A stretch of 64,000 nt of DNA from Plantago ovata (Eukaryota > Streptophyta > Magnoliopsida > Lamiales > Plantaginaceae): assembly GCA_028274465.1 (NCBI GenBank), contig CM051455.1, positions 70,662,985 to 70,726,984 of the forward strand, written 5' to 3'. The position numbers and the translations under genes were made by a program. The notes beneath the pieces are model-generated. The model worked only from the letters and a program-made list of their open reading frames with translations. It ran no database searches and was not told the origin of the DNA. This document shows positions 1-9,994 of the stretch, one piece after another (position 1 is the first letter of the stretch; the number at the start of each line of letters is the position of its first letter).

Positions 1-111
1 GTCCCGAGAGAACGACACTCGGGGAAAACTTGCCAGTGCACTCTAGTTTGTGTATTGATAAGTGTTCTTTGGCTTTTAAACAAATTTAATTGGTGAAAAC
101 CGACATCATCA
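1..111 (+). repeat. 3' end of the family 2 5' LTR
   Basis: Matches 4508-4618 with a few substitutions and ends in CATCATCA directly before the primer-binding site. Only the end of the LTR is inside the window. Confidence 0.85.
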
Positions 112-114
112 ATT

Positions 115-132
115 TGGCGCCGTTGCCGGGGA
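115..132 (+). other. Primer-binding site, tRNA-Asp type
   Basis: TGGCGCCGTTGCCGGGGA is complementary to the 3' end of plant tRNA-Asp, as known for Athila elements. It starts three bases after the LTR end and primes minus-strand synthesis. Confidence 0.9.
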
Positions 133-383
133 CTTAACTCCTTTGGTTGGTGTTTTTGTTTTGGTTTCTCAGCCAACGTCACTTTCTCACCTCATTTCTT
201 TCCCCCTATCTTTTTCAGAAAATTTATCTAGTCTGCTCTTTCCTACCTTGCGTGCTTGCGCTCTTTGTATATATTATTAGATTAGAGAAATTTTTTTCCT
301 TGCAAGTTTTTTTTTAATTCTTTTGTGGATTCTGCTCCTTGGTTTCTTGTTTCCTCATGTGCAGAAACTAGTTCCTTGTAAGG

Positions 384-1307
384 ATGAGTATGCGAGCTTC
401 TTTGACAAGGTATGTGAAACCTCGAGGGCCTTGCATAACATTGGACGAAGATTGCAAGGATTATGACTTTGATCCTTCGTACTACTCCATTGTTTCCACG
501 TTTTCGAGTGGTGATGATCCAAGAGGGTTCTTAGACACGTTCGAGGAAGGTGTGTTGAGGATACCTCGTGAGATTGTGGAGGGGGTTATTTTATCACATG
601 AGCAGCTTTGTATAAGGGGATTTATGGGAGCCTTGAGAGGGAGCGCTAGTGAGTGGCTCAGAATCCCGCCGGCAAGATGATTGCACACTTGGGATGAAAT
701 AACCAACAAGTTTCTGGAACATTGGGATTGGGACTCACCTCCCGGTTCAAAGACATGGACGTCTCGCTTTGCTAGTCCGCCACCAGAAATTGACATAGCC
801 AATGTAGAGGAATGTTGTGAAGAATCTATTGATGAAGCCTCTTCAGTGCTTAGCTTGGATTCCACGTCCTTAACTGAGGATGTCAAGACTGTTGGTAAAG
901 AAGAAGTCTTGGAGGAGGTGATGACTGAATCCATTGCTTCACTTGAGTCAGACAGTGTTGTCTTGAGTTGTGTTGAGATCGAGGAGCTACTCTCTGAAGA
1001 TTTTGGTGTCTCTGAATCGACATGTTTGGATTCTATTGCAGACACTCTTGATCTTGACTCCTATGTTCTAGTCCATGCACCCACCTATGAGCTTCAAGGG
1101 AGTTTTGATCCACTTTTTTCTTTTTATTTTCCCTCTGATTCCTTTAGTTATTTCTTAGATTTTGATTTTGTTAATTTAGTTGATTTTTATTTTCAGGGAA
1201 TCATGGATTTGCTTGAGGACTTGAGGAGAGGAGCCAAAGATGGTTCCCAAGATGCAAAGAGTAATGGAACGAATGCACGAGATTCGTTCCCATTTGATAA
1301 TGGATAA
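384..1307 (+). pseudogene. Degenerate gag-like frame of family 2
   Basis: One frame runs from ATG 384 to TAA 1305-1307 and is broken by a single in-frame TGA at 678-680. Residues around the stop (GSASEWLRIPPAR, then HTWDEITNKFLEHW) follow the pattern of the gag core seen elsewhere here (AKSWLSSLPAG, then DTWEKVFSAFMEKYF), so this is a short Gag remnant. From about 780 the protein turns acidic and Ser/Glu-rich. From about 1080 the DNA is extremely T-rich and ends TTTTCAG at 1190-1196, like an intron 3' end, followed by GGAATCATGG. The second part may therefore be a spliced downstream ORF rather than Gag. No zinc knuckle or protease is visible. Family assignment is by pattern only. Confidence 0.55.
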
Positions 1308-1464
1308 CCTTTGTGGTATTTCTTTGCATGTAGTTTAGTTTTTCCTTTTTATTGCTTTTGTAGTTGTGGCCTGTGTGCCTTTTGTCATGATTCGTTTAGT
1401 CTAGTGTTTGTCTTGGTGCCTTAGGTGATTAAGATAGGAAAAAATATCGAAAATCTGGAAACAG

Positions 1465-1620
1465 AGCCAAGCGAAGCGCTTGGAAGGGCCAAGCGGTCCG
1501 CTTGAATCTTCAGTAAATCAAAAAGTTTACTGGAATTTCAAGCGGAGCGCCTGGAGCCTCCCAAGCGCTCCGCTTGACAAGCGGACTGCTTGGCTCCCGC
1601 CAAGCGGTCCGCCTGGACCC
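1465..1620 (+). promoter_or_regulatory. Internal palindrome cluster, family 2
   Basis: At least five copies of short near-palindromes of the form CCAAGCG-(G/C)(A/T)-CCGCTTGG occur in about 150 bp. The same motif cluster recurs in the family 2 LTR at 3597-3745. A pyrimidine-rich leader-like stretch follows. The regulatory role is inferred from this paired placement. Confidence 0.5.
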
Positions 1621-2304
1621 TATACCCAGATTTTCCTCGTTTTTTCCATTCTTCTCACCTTTGCGCACCCGTTTTCACTTGTTTCTTGAGTCTTTTCAGG
1701 TACTACTCTATTATAGGAGTTGGACACGAACCTTTATATCAGGGAAGTGTACTTTCAATCCAATTTTTCCTTTCTTGTCAACTTTTCTTTACTCGAGGAC
1801 GAGCAAAAGTTTAGGTTTGGGGAGGGGTCATTGGATTTTCAGTACTATGTGCTCTTTTGGTTACGTACATGCCTGTTGTCAGCTCAAGTTCTTGTGATTT
1901 GTCGTGTTTTTATAAAATTTTTGCATGCATATCATCCATAGATTAGTTGTTGCACGTTGTTGTGTGGAGTCTATTGCCAAGTTTTTTCGAACTTTTTTAT
2001 TGAGTAGACTAAGTGTTTATGACCATTGATCATATGTTGCATGACTTTGCAAGTAGTTTGAGGCTTGTCTCGCTTGGTTTGTCACATTCGCATGTGCACT
2101 AGTTAAGCTTAGTAGTCTCGACATCACCTTGAGTGGTGTTTCTTCTGCTGCGGTTCACGATGGCCTTATAAAATGATGCATGTTAGAGTCTATGGTTGTA
2201 ACTCATGTAATTATGTACGTAAGAGGCGACAAGTTCTTCACCTCGATTAGAGATTGCCAAATGCCTAGGAAGGAGGTAGTGTGAGGTGTGCGATTCCTTG
2301 TATT

Positions 2305-2516
2305 AAACCTATTCTATCGAATAGGTTTGGGGAGGGGGTTGCCTTATTGATCTTGTCTTTCGTCCTTGAGTCGTTGTAAAGTTTCCTTTTTCTTTTTCTT
2401 TTTGATTTGTGTCCGAACCTATTCTTTCGAATAGGTTTGGGGAGGTGTCTTTGTAAAAGAGTCTTTCCTTTTTCTTTTTCGTCTTTGTGCTCAAACCTAT
2501 TCTTTCGAATATGTTT
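2305..2516 (+). repeat. Three tandem hairpins followed by GGTTTGGGGAGG
   Basis: Stem arms AAACCTATTC and GAATAGGTTT enclose a 4-base loop at 2305-2328. The second hairpin is at 2416-2437 and the third at 2493-2516, the last with one mismatch in the 3' arm. Each 3' arm runs into TGGGGAGG. The same hairpin occurs twice in every family 1 3' module. Confidence 0.8.
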
Positions 2517-2558
2517 GGGGAGGTGTTTTTGACACTGAGTACTGCTGCTTGCCCCTAT

Positions 2559-2680
2559 ATAAAAGAAAAAAAAAGAAAGAGAAAAAGAAAAGAAGAAAAA
2601 AGAGAAAAGAAAAAGAGAAAAAAAAAAAAAAGAAGAAGAAAGAAAATAAAGAATAAGACCCAAAAGCAAAAGAAGGGTCG
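2559..2680 (+). repeat. A/G-rich purine tract
   Basis: About 120 bases almost purely A and G on the plus strand, directly after the hairpins. Its open frames encode only Lys/Arg/Glu runs and are not genes. An equivalent tract is present in all family 1 elements. Confidence 0.8.
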
Positions 2681-3261
2681 TTGCAAGCCAAAAGCAGTCT
2701 CGTAGTGTCAAGTGTCATGTACATATTTTGTCCTTGTGAAGTATCGAGTTGTAAATTCTATCTTTCGTTTCGTGTCGTCTTTGTCCAAGGCATGTTCTTG
2801 ACCACCCTCGTCTTGCTATTCAAGAAGTGGTTGAAAGAGACTCATTCTTGAGAGTCTGGGTAGAATAGGGGAGTGTTATCTTTCTAAGGGAACCCTCCTT
2901 CGTTTGATGAGAGCCAGTATTGGTTCGCCCTCTCTTGAGGAAAAGTCTCGCTTGGTGAACAGTAGTAAGCCCTCGGTTTCATAGGCACGGGGCAATTGTA
3001 GTATGATAACATGCATCATTGTGTTGTCACTGACCAGGTCCAGGTAGAAGATGTTACGAGAGACTCCTTGGTTTAACCAAGTGCACATGAGAATGTGTAT
3101 ACTCGCAATCGAGGCATTCTTCAACCTACTTGCATGTCATGCTCATTTGGTTTTGTTCATAAGCATTTGGTAGATTCAATAGTTTAGTTCACTTTACTTG
3201 GCATGAGACTCCTTTTGTGTTGCATTTAGGATAGTTTGTTGCTTGAGGACAAGCAAAGGTT

Positions 3262-3275
3262 TGGTTTGGGGAGTT
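3262..3275 (+). other. Polypurine tract of family 2
   Basis: GGTTTGGGGAGT lies directly before the 3' LTR start. It is the expected plus-strand primer site. Confidence 0.85.
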
Positions 3276-4618
3276 TGATGAACGTATTTTTGACGCGTTC
3301 ATCTTCTCTTTTTTACCTTCTTTTGCTATCTTTTAGCCTTGTTTTTTGGTTAGTTTTGTAGAATAGTGTCACGTTTATTGTTTTCTGCATTTTCAGGCAC
3401 TTAGGTACGAAATGGCGTTTTTGGAGCTAAAAACGAGCTTTTTTGATAGAAAATGGCCCCGTTGAAGTTCCTTGATCTCCACGGCTTGTTCGTGAGTGTT
3501 TGAGCATCAATAAGCATTGAGAAGGATGAGTCCAAGGCACCCGAGGGCCGTACGAGGGCAAAAAGATTGAGTTTGAAGACAAAAATCTGCCCAGGAGCCA
3601 AGCTAAGCGCCTGGAATAGTGAAGTGCTCCGCTTCATTTTCCAGGAGCTTTGGCACAGCAGCCAAGCGGAGCGCTTGGAGGGCCCAAGCGCTTCGCTTGC
3701 CAAGCGCTCCGCTTGGCCTCTCCAAGCGGTCCGCTTGGCAGCGGTTACATTTTCAGATTTTCCTTCTTAGATCTGATCTTCAGTTACTTTTTTGGGGACT
3801 TTTGAACAGTAGCTTCGTTTTGGAGAGCTCCTTAGCCCCAAAACTCAGAGAAAACTCAGATTACATTATATTTTAGATTGGATTAAAGGTTTTGGCATAG
3901 GATTGCATCCATTGTTTCATCTACGAAAAGGTTTTCATCAATACCCACCGATTAGTGACAGCTTGGTGGTAACATTGTATCATTATCTCTTGTCTAGTAG
4001 TTTGATTTGATGTATTCTATTTACAATTCATATGATTTGATGTCTATGTTGATGAATATGAGTAGCTAAATCCTTTGTGTTGGTGGTAGAATGTAGAATA
4101 TGCATGCTATGGGTTATGTTTATGCTTACATGAGATTGTGATTCAATCTTGCTGCAAATTCCTTCATATGATTCTTAGTTGCCTATAAAATATATTCGAA
4201 TTGAGTATAGTGACAAACTCTTGGTCAATGAAAGCTATAGGATTGTATGTTAGAGATTTGCAGCATGCTAGATAAATGGTGTTAGTGACAAGCACCTCTA
4301 AAGTATTGATAGTGGTCTTTTATGATTTGTGTCTTGAAAGTTACCTAGACGAGTTGCTTAGCAGACTTGATCGAAAGTTACCTAGACGAGTTGCTTAGTA
4401 GACTTGATCGAAGGTCTTTTATGCTTTGTTCTAAGAAAACAATTCCATAAACACTTGAACTCGTTGTCTGAAATAACTAGCAAAAACCACAAACAAAGCC
4501 ACGTTAGGTCCCGAGAGAACGACACTCGGGGAAAACTTGTCATTGCACTCTAGTTTGTGTAGTCATAAGTGTTCTTTGGTTTTTAAACAAATTTAATTGG
4601 TGAAAAACGACATCATCA
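3276..4618 (+). repeat. Family 2 3' LTR (1343 bp)
   Basis: Starts TGATGAACG after the polypurine tract and ends CATCATCA. It contains a palindrome cluster at 3597-3745 (CCAAGCG/CGCTTGG units). Apart from its termini it is unlike the family 1 LTRs, although the later part shares the general style of repeated CTACGAAG-like and AGTAGC blocks. Right flank is gag-B sequence on the minus strand. Confidence 0.85.
3597..3745 (+). promoter_or_regulatory. LTR palindrome cluster, family 2
   Basis: Several CCAAGCGG(T/A)CCGCTTGG-like palindromes with small variations, ending about 40 bases before a pyrimidine-rich stretch. By position it corresponds to the GC palindromes upstream of TATA in family 1 LTRs. 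No clear TATA box is seen here. Confidence 0.5.
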
Positions 4619-4739
4619 GTAAGTACCTCACCATGGACTCCGTCACCTCATACCTCCTTAACTCATCTTCCAGGTATACGGAAGATCCTCTCCTCACCTG
4701 CGAGAATTGGGGTGTCATGCGAGCGCGCATGGACATCAT
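4619..4739 (-). pseudogene. Gag-B N-terminal fragment
   Basis: Minus strand from ATG at 4739: about 40 codons including MRARMTPQFSQVRRGSS and VYLEDELRRYEVT, clearly the same N-terminus as the gag-B frames at 54080 and 56982. It is cut at 4619 by the family 2 element. The rest of this element lies outside the window to the left. Confidence 0.8.
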
Positions 4740-4992
4740 ATTTGTATTTCTGTAGTAAGAGCAACTCAAAACTAAAAATTAGTTCTATTAGCGTAATCAA
4801 ACACAATATCACCAAAAATTCCGAGAGCACAAACACGCAAGGTAACCAAGATCAGATTAGATGAATTTACTGAAGAAGATAGGAGGAAAGAAATAGGGTA
4901 AGAAGGTGAAATTTTTGAGAGACAATCCAATAGCTGTTCTGGGGGTTGAATGCTGAAATTATAAACAAATTAAACAGAAAAAAGGAGTATAG

Positions 4993-5010
4993 TCCCCGGC
5001 AGCGGCGCCA
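4993..5010 (-). other. Primer-binding site, tRNA-Asp type, one mismatch
   Basis: Plus strand TCCCCGGCAGCGGCGCCA is the complement of the Asp primer site with one change (AAC to AGC). Confidence 0.85.
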
Positions 5011-5013
5011 ATT

Positions 5014-6305
5014 TGATGAACGCGGGTTTGTCGGGTCCCGATTCAGCAAATAAATTTGTTATTAAGCCAAAGGCAATCAACAACTACAACGAAAACCGTA
5101 GTGTAGCAGTAGAATGACTCGAGTGTTGTTCTCTCAGGACTATAACTAGCTTTATCTATTTAACTAGAGAATATAAAAACAGCAGACGTAATAGCAAAGG
5201 TTTTCCTAACAGATAATGGAGATTGGTGATAGTATGATCCTTCAAAGCATAATGGGTCGATAATCATGCGTAAATTCCTCGGTCTTGCATGGAGATCTTT
5301 GATCAATCTAATGTCCTGTTGCAATTATTAAGCACTACGAAGATAAAGGTACTGACAAGTCAAGCTCTATTGTCCAATTGTGTTCCGTAATTATTCAACA
5401 CTACGAAGATAAACATGCACATAGGTCGACGAGGGTCCAATTGTGCATAATAATTAATACAACATACGAGAATTTAGGTTGAGCCTGATCAACGAAATAA
5501 AGCAATAACACGGAGTATAATGCGCGATATAGCCATTAGCATGATTATCTTCCCTTCGCTAAGAATTCACATACTACCACCAACGATAAGTTTAGGTACT
5601 CATAATAGGCATGCAATCAACATAAATCATAGAAGAAAACATGTTGAAAGATATAAAAAATAAGTAGAATAAACTGTAAGATACAATGTTACCGAAGGTT
5701 GTCAATCTCCGAAGAATTGCGATCCTACAAGCTCCAATCTGCTATGAAAAAGTGTCCCCTAAGCTACGAATCCCCAGAATAGGCTCTGCGAAGTCCCTAC
5801 CTAAAACTACACAGAAAGGTGAGAAAGTAGGTCTGGAAAAGTATGAATTTCGGAGAAAATCTGAGCAACTATATATAGGCTACGAATAAGTGTGGGGCGG
5901 TTCGCCCCACACATCAGGCGGTTCGCCCCACGTCCCGGGCGGTTCGCCCGGGATTATTTTTCACGGAATTCCGTGTTTTCGACACGATTTGTATTTCTTC
6001 CCCTTTTCGGACTCGGTTTTTGACTTCTAGTGGTCTTCTAACCTCCAGATTCGACCCATAGACTCCAAATCCTATTCGGAAACCTTCAGATACTCCAAAT
6101 AGGCTTCTGGAACACCAATTCCTTGTCAACTTCAATATAATTGCCCGAAAATCCTCGATTTGCAACCAAAACCTGTAAAATAAAATTTAAAGGGAAACGT
6201 GAGACTATTCTAATAAAATGCACAAAAATATAGCTAAATTAACATAGATGATAGCTAAAATAGGTGAAAAAGACTCAAATGAAAGTGTAAAATACACATT
6301 CATCA
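5014..6305 (-). repeat. Family 1 LTR, minus orientation (1292 bp)
   Basis: Plus-strand view begins TGATGAACG and ends CATTCATCA, an inverted terminal repeat. A TATA box (TATATATAG on minus) lies at about 5870-5878 and GC palindromes (GGGCGGTTCGCCC type) at 5896-5952. The internal part has the typical CACTACGAAGATAA repeats. Confidence 0.9.
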
Positions 6306-7291
6306 ATGAGCCCCATGCCCATAGTTCTTGCATATTCGGCAAACTTCGTTTGAAACAGTTGTTCCAGTGGCGCTCTTGAGGACTTGCTTCAATTCGTTGG
6401 TAAAGCACTCGAATTTATCGCCATTCCCCCTATACATAGGGGCTTCTTGAGTCGGTGTAGCTTACGTCTCCTAACCATCGCCCTTGGGTCCTTGAACTGC
6501 GAACCCTTAGCAAGCCTTTCGAAAACTGCCCAGACGGCTTCTGCGGTTTCCTCCCAAATATTGTTTCGGCATTGGAAATCCACCACTTGTTGGTTCTCGA
6601 AGGTTAGTCCATTGTAGAAGTGTTGGACTACGTCAGAAAGTTCAAAACCATGGTGAGGGCACTTGTTCGTGAGATCTTGGAACCTCTCAAACGCGGTGTA
6701 GATGGTCTCATCATAGTCTTGTTTGAATCCAGTGATTTGCGCCTTGAGCGCGGTAGTCAGGGTGTGAGGGAAGTATTTTTCCATGAAAGATGAAAAAACC
6801 TTCTCCCAAGTGTCCAACGAGCCTGTTGGTAGAGAACTCAACCATGACTTGGCTCTGTCGCCAAGCCCCATAGCAAAAACCTTCATCCGTAACTCATCCG
6901 TTGTTATTTCAGCTCCGGGTCGTGGAAGTTGGTTGACGAAATCATCGATATCGTGCAAGTACCCCATCAAATCTTCCCTTGCTAAGCCATAGAACCTCGG
7001 AAGTTGTTGGAATGCGTGGTTCTTGATTTCCAGATCTCGAGTTGCATACGAAAGAACAATCGCTGGTCCCCTCATACGATCCTTAGTGGGTTGAACCCAT
7101 GCTTTCAGTGGTCTAGCTTCTGCCATTCCGTCGATTTCCTTGAAAAGACTGTGTAGAGATTCAGAGAAATCGGTATCCTCTATTTCCTCTAGTGCACGCC
7201 TTTGAAGTAGTCGCCTTCTCTGGTGGTAGACTCTGTCGATCTCAGCAATTGAATCAGCAAGCGGTGTTCCTCTAGATCGTGTATGTGGCAT
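6306..7291 (-). pseudogene. Gag-A (Athila-type Gag), 3' truncated and frameshifted
   Basis: Minus strand from ATG 7291. The N-terminus MPHTRSRGTPLADSIAEID is followed by the retrotransposon Gag core (GDRAKSWLSSLPTGSLDTW, then MEKYFPHTLTTALKAQI, then CPHHGFELSD). Near 6455 about seven bases are missing relative to other copies, which shifts the frame. The zinc knuckle begins (CRICKNYGHGAH) but is cut at 6306 by the LTR insertion. It would form capsid for the element. It faces away from a second gag-A at 7785, making an inverted pair. Confidence 0.85.
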
Positions 7292-7379
7292 ACATTATCT
7301 GTATCAGACTAGGAAGCAGTATCAGAGAGAGATAAAAAAGGAAAACTAAAACTACTAGAATTAGGAATTGAGTATAAAA
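7292..7379 (-). other. Partial gag-A leader
   Basis: Matches the leader upstream of gag-A (rich in CTTTTT/AGTTTTAG on the minus strand) as far as about 7370, then breaks into plus-strand LTR. The primer site of this copy is lost. Confidence 0.6.
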
Positions 7380-7640
7380 ATCATGGTTATTAACCTGCTA
7401 TGCTTTGAATGATCATACTATCACTAACCTACATTATCTGATAAGAAAAACCTTTGCTAAGTAGTTTGTTGATTTTATATTCTTATGTTAGATTAGATAA
7501 AGCTAGTTATAGTCCTTAGAGATCGACACTCGAGGTTATTTTACTGCTACACTACGGTTTCCGTTGTTGTTGTGAATTGCCTTTGGCTAAATACAAATTT
7601 TATTTGATTAATTTAGAATCTGACAAATTCCGGTTCATCA
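7380..7640 (+). repeat. Family 1 LTR, 3' part only
   Basis: Plus-strand LTR end running from the GATCATACTATCAC block to GGTTCATCA at 7640. U3, TATA and palindromes are missing. Confidence 0.75.
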
Positions 7641-7643
7641 AAT

Positions 7644-7661
7644 TGGCGCCGATGCCGGGGA
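7644..7661 (+). other. Primer-binding site, tRNA-Asp type, one mismatch
   Basis: TGGCGCCGATGCCGGGGA differs from the perfect site by GTT to GAT. Confidence 0.85.
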
Positions 7662-7784
7662 CTATACTCCTTTTTTCTGTTTAGATTTTATTTATTTTCA
7701 GCATTCAATTCCTAGTTCTAGTAGTTTTTTTTTCCTATTTAATCTCTCTCCGATACTCCTTTCCTAGCTTGTTATAGATAGTGT

Positions 7785-9934
7785 ATGCGACATACACGAT
7801 CTAGAGGAGAACCGCTTGCTGATTCAATTGCTGAGATCGACAGAGTCTACCACCAAAGAAGGCGACTACTTCGAAGGCGCGAACTAGAGGAAATAGAGGA
7901 TACCGATTTCTCTGAATCTCTACACAGTCTTTTTAAGGAAATCGACGGAATGGCAGAACCTAGACCACTGAAAGCATGGGTTCAACCCTCCAAGGATCAT
8001 ATGAGGGGACCGATGATTGTTCTTTCGTCTGCAACTCGAGATCTGGAAATCAAGAACCACGCATTCCAACAACTTCCGAGGTTCTATGGCTTAGGAAGGG
8101 AAGATGTGATGGGGTACTTGCACGACATCGGTGATTTTGTCAACCAACTCCCACGACCCGGAGCTGAAATAACAACGGATGAGTTGAGGATGAAGGTTTT
8201 TGCTATGGGGCTTGGCGACAGAGCCAAGTCATGGTTGAGTTCTCTACCGGCGGGCTCGATGGACACTTGGGAGAAGGTTTTTTCAGCTTTCATGGAGAAA
8301 TACTTCCCTCACACCTTGACTACCGCGCTTAAGGTGCAAATCACTGGGTTCAAACAAGACTACGATGAGACCATCTACACCGCGTTTGAGAGGTTCCAAG
8401 ACCTCATGAACAAGTTCCCTCACCATGGTTTTGAGCTTTCAGATCTAGACCAACAGTTCTACAATGGACTAACCTTCGAGAACCAACAAGTGGTAGACTT
8501 CGAATGCCGTGGCAGTATTTGGGAGGAAACTGCGGAAGCCGTCTGGGCGGTTTTCAAAAGGCTTGCTAAGGGTTCGCAATTCAAGGATCCAAGAGCAATG
8601 GTTAGGAGACGTGGACCTGAAGCTCCACCTACTCAAGAAGCCCCCATGTATTGGGGAACGGCGATCGATTCGAGTGCTTTACCAACGAATTGAAGCAAGT
8701 CCTCAAGAGCGCCACTGGAACATCTGTGTCAAACGAAGTTTGCCGAATATGCAAGAACTATGGGAATGGGGCTCATATGTGTAGATCGGAGCTTGCATAT
8801 GATGATGGCAACTAGGTTCAAGGAGGCGAAGAGGAAGCCTTTGCTACGGAATTTGGTACTCAAGAAGCTATCTACGGACAAGATGGTAGGAATCCTCGAG
8901 GTGGATTTTGGATAAGAGGGTTCCGAAACAATCAAGGATATGCACCGGCTAGCCAAACTTATGGCCCTAACCAAGACCGTAGTAGGCTTAACTATGGTAA
9001 TGATCACTGCGAAAATCCCACTCCGAAAGAGCAACCGAAGTCAAAGACAGCTCTACTGATGGAGAACTTGAAAAAGATGGTTGATCACACCCAATATTTT
9101 CTCAAACGTTATGAAGAAGATTCTGAGAAGACTAGGGCGAGGCTTGATCGATTGGAAGAGAGCACTAGGCTTGCCCATCAAAAGATGCAAGAGTTGATCG
9201 ACCGAGGAGCAAGTAGGGAGCTAGGGAAACTACCTAGCAACACTGAGAAGTCGATGTCCATTACCTTGGTGGGTGATCTACCTGTTGAAATCACCATCAA
9301 GAAGGTTGCTAAGTGTGAGTGTTGCAAGAATGAAGAACCCCTACTAGCCAAGGAAGAAGAGAAGGACCTTGGTACTGATGAGAGTGAAGAGGAGCAAGAG
9401 GATCCCGAACCACTCCCTCAAAGTTTCGATGTTAAGGTCGGGATTGGTGAACTTGAAGATGTCCGTGCTACACTAGACACGGGATCCTACTCTAATGTGC
9501 TCCCGATGAATGTGTTTGAGAAGAGTAGCCTTGGAAAACTATCTGAGCATAAGGCTATTGTGCAATTGGTGGATGGATCCTTTGTGACACCCGAAGGCGT
9601 TGTGAAGAACGTATTGGTTAAGATTGGTGAAGCTTCTGTATACACCAATTTTGTAGTTATGCCGGCGTCTACACCTGGGATGGGGGATGTTGTTCTCTTG
9701 GGGCGAACGTTCTTAACCAAACTACGCTCCGTGATAGACATCTACCGAAGGACTTGCACCATTGAGGTGGATGGAAAGTGACATGTGTTGCCAGCCATAT
9801 CTGACCCACCTGATGCTTCTCACACCATTAACTACTGTGGTCTTGCTGTCTATGTTCATTCTTATTCACAGGTTCGTGGCATGAGGAGAAGATCCATGAA
9901 GGGGAAGTCTAGTACCCTCAAGAAGAAGAGCTAG
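7785..9934 (+). pseudogene. Gag-A with DTG protease, broken
   Basis: Gag is open from ATG 7785 to about 8645, where a missing base shifts the frame. A TAG replaces a Trp codon near 8813. The frame is open again from 9059 and carries a Lys/Glu-rich coiled-coil segment and the aspartic protease (ATLDTGSYSNVLP near 9470-9508, then VVLLGRTFLTKL). A TGA at 9779-9781 cuts the last 51 codons, which otherwise stay in frame to TAG 9934. The zinc knuckle near 8740-8780 reads CRICKNYGNGAHMC, with Asn in place of the coordinating His. Gag packages RNA and the protease would mature it. It is not functional as it stands. Confidence 0.85.
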
Positions 9935-9978
9935 GCGCAAAAAGGAGTCGAGTCAAAGACTATAAACAATGACGCTAT

Positions 9979-9994
9979 CCGGGAGGCAACCCGG
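9979..9994 (+). other. Gag-end hairpin CCGGG/CCCGG
   Basis: CCGGG-AGGCAA-CCCGG, about 45 bases after the gag stop. It is repeated near 19452, 24459, 29350 and 51020, always just after gag-A/protease and never after the pol frames. Confidence 0.7.

Larger units (their letters stand above)
1621..3275 (+). other. Family 2 non-coding 3' module
   Basis: No supportable ORF. It holds an internal copy of the polypurine-tract region at about 1791-1826 (GAGGACGAGCAA... GGTTTGGGGAGG), a block beginning near 2120 with the stem CATCAC...GTGGTG, three hairpins at 2305-2516, an A/G tract at about 2559-2680, and a block from about 2790 matching family 1 3' modules. The true polypurine tract lies at its end. 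Confidence 0.75.
1..4618 (+). mobile_element. Family 2 Athila-like LTR retrotransposon, 5' LTR cut by window edge
   Basis: The sequence shows the end of a 5' LTR (1-111), a tRNA-Asp type primer site, a short gag-like frame, a long non-coding 3' half, a polypurine tract and a complete 3' LTR (3276-4618). The first 111 bases match the last part of the 3' LTR almost exactly, which fixes the pair. Protease, RT and integrase are absent, so the element is non-autonomous. It lies inside a minus-strand gag-B element: bases right of 4618 encode the start of that Gag. The 5' target flank is outside the window, so the target duplication cannot be checked. Confidence 0.85.
4740..6305 (-). mobile_element. 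5' end of a minus-strand gag-B family 1 element
   Basis: On the minus strand: LTR 6305 to 5014, primer site 5010-4993, leader 4992-4740, then gag-B. It inserted into a gag-A frame, because 6306 onward continues gag-A codons on the minus strand. The flank next to the LTR is ATGAG. Confidence 0.85.

Noticed and set aside
482-1045. Ser-rich minus-strand frame of 187 codons
   Set aside because: It is the shadow of the acidic Ser/Glu-rich plus-strand frame, with no recognisable motif.
2265-2724. Lys-rich and Phe-rich open frames over the purine tract, and similar ones in every 3' module
   Set aside because: They are translations of a low-complexity A/G run. Frame and length differ from copy to copy.
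5340-5480. Regularly spaced CACTACGAAGATAA repeats in LTRs, considered as a CRISPR-like array
   Set aside because: Only two or three copies with uneven spacing, inside LTRs of a plant retroelement. No other CRISPR feature.
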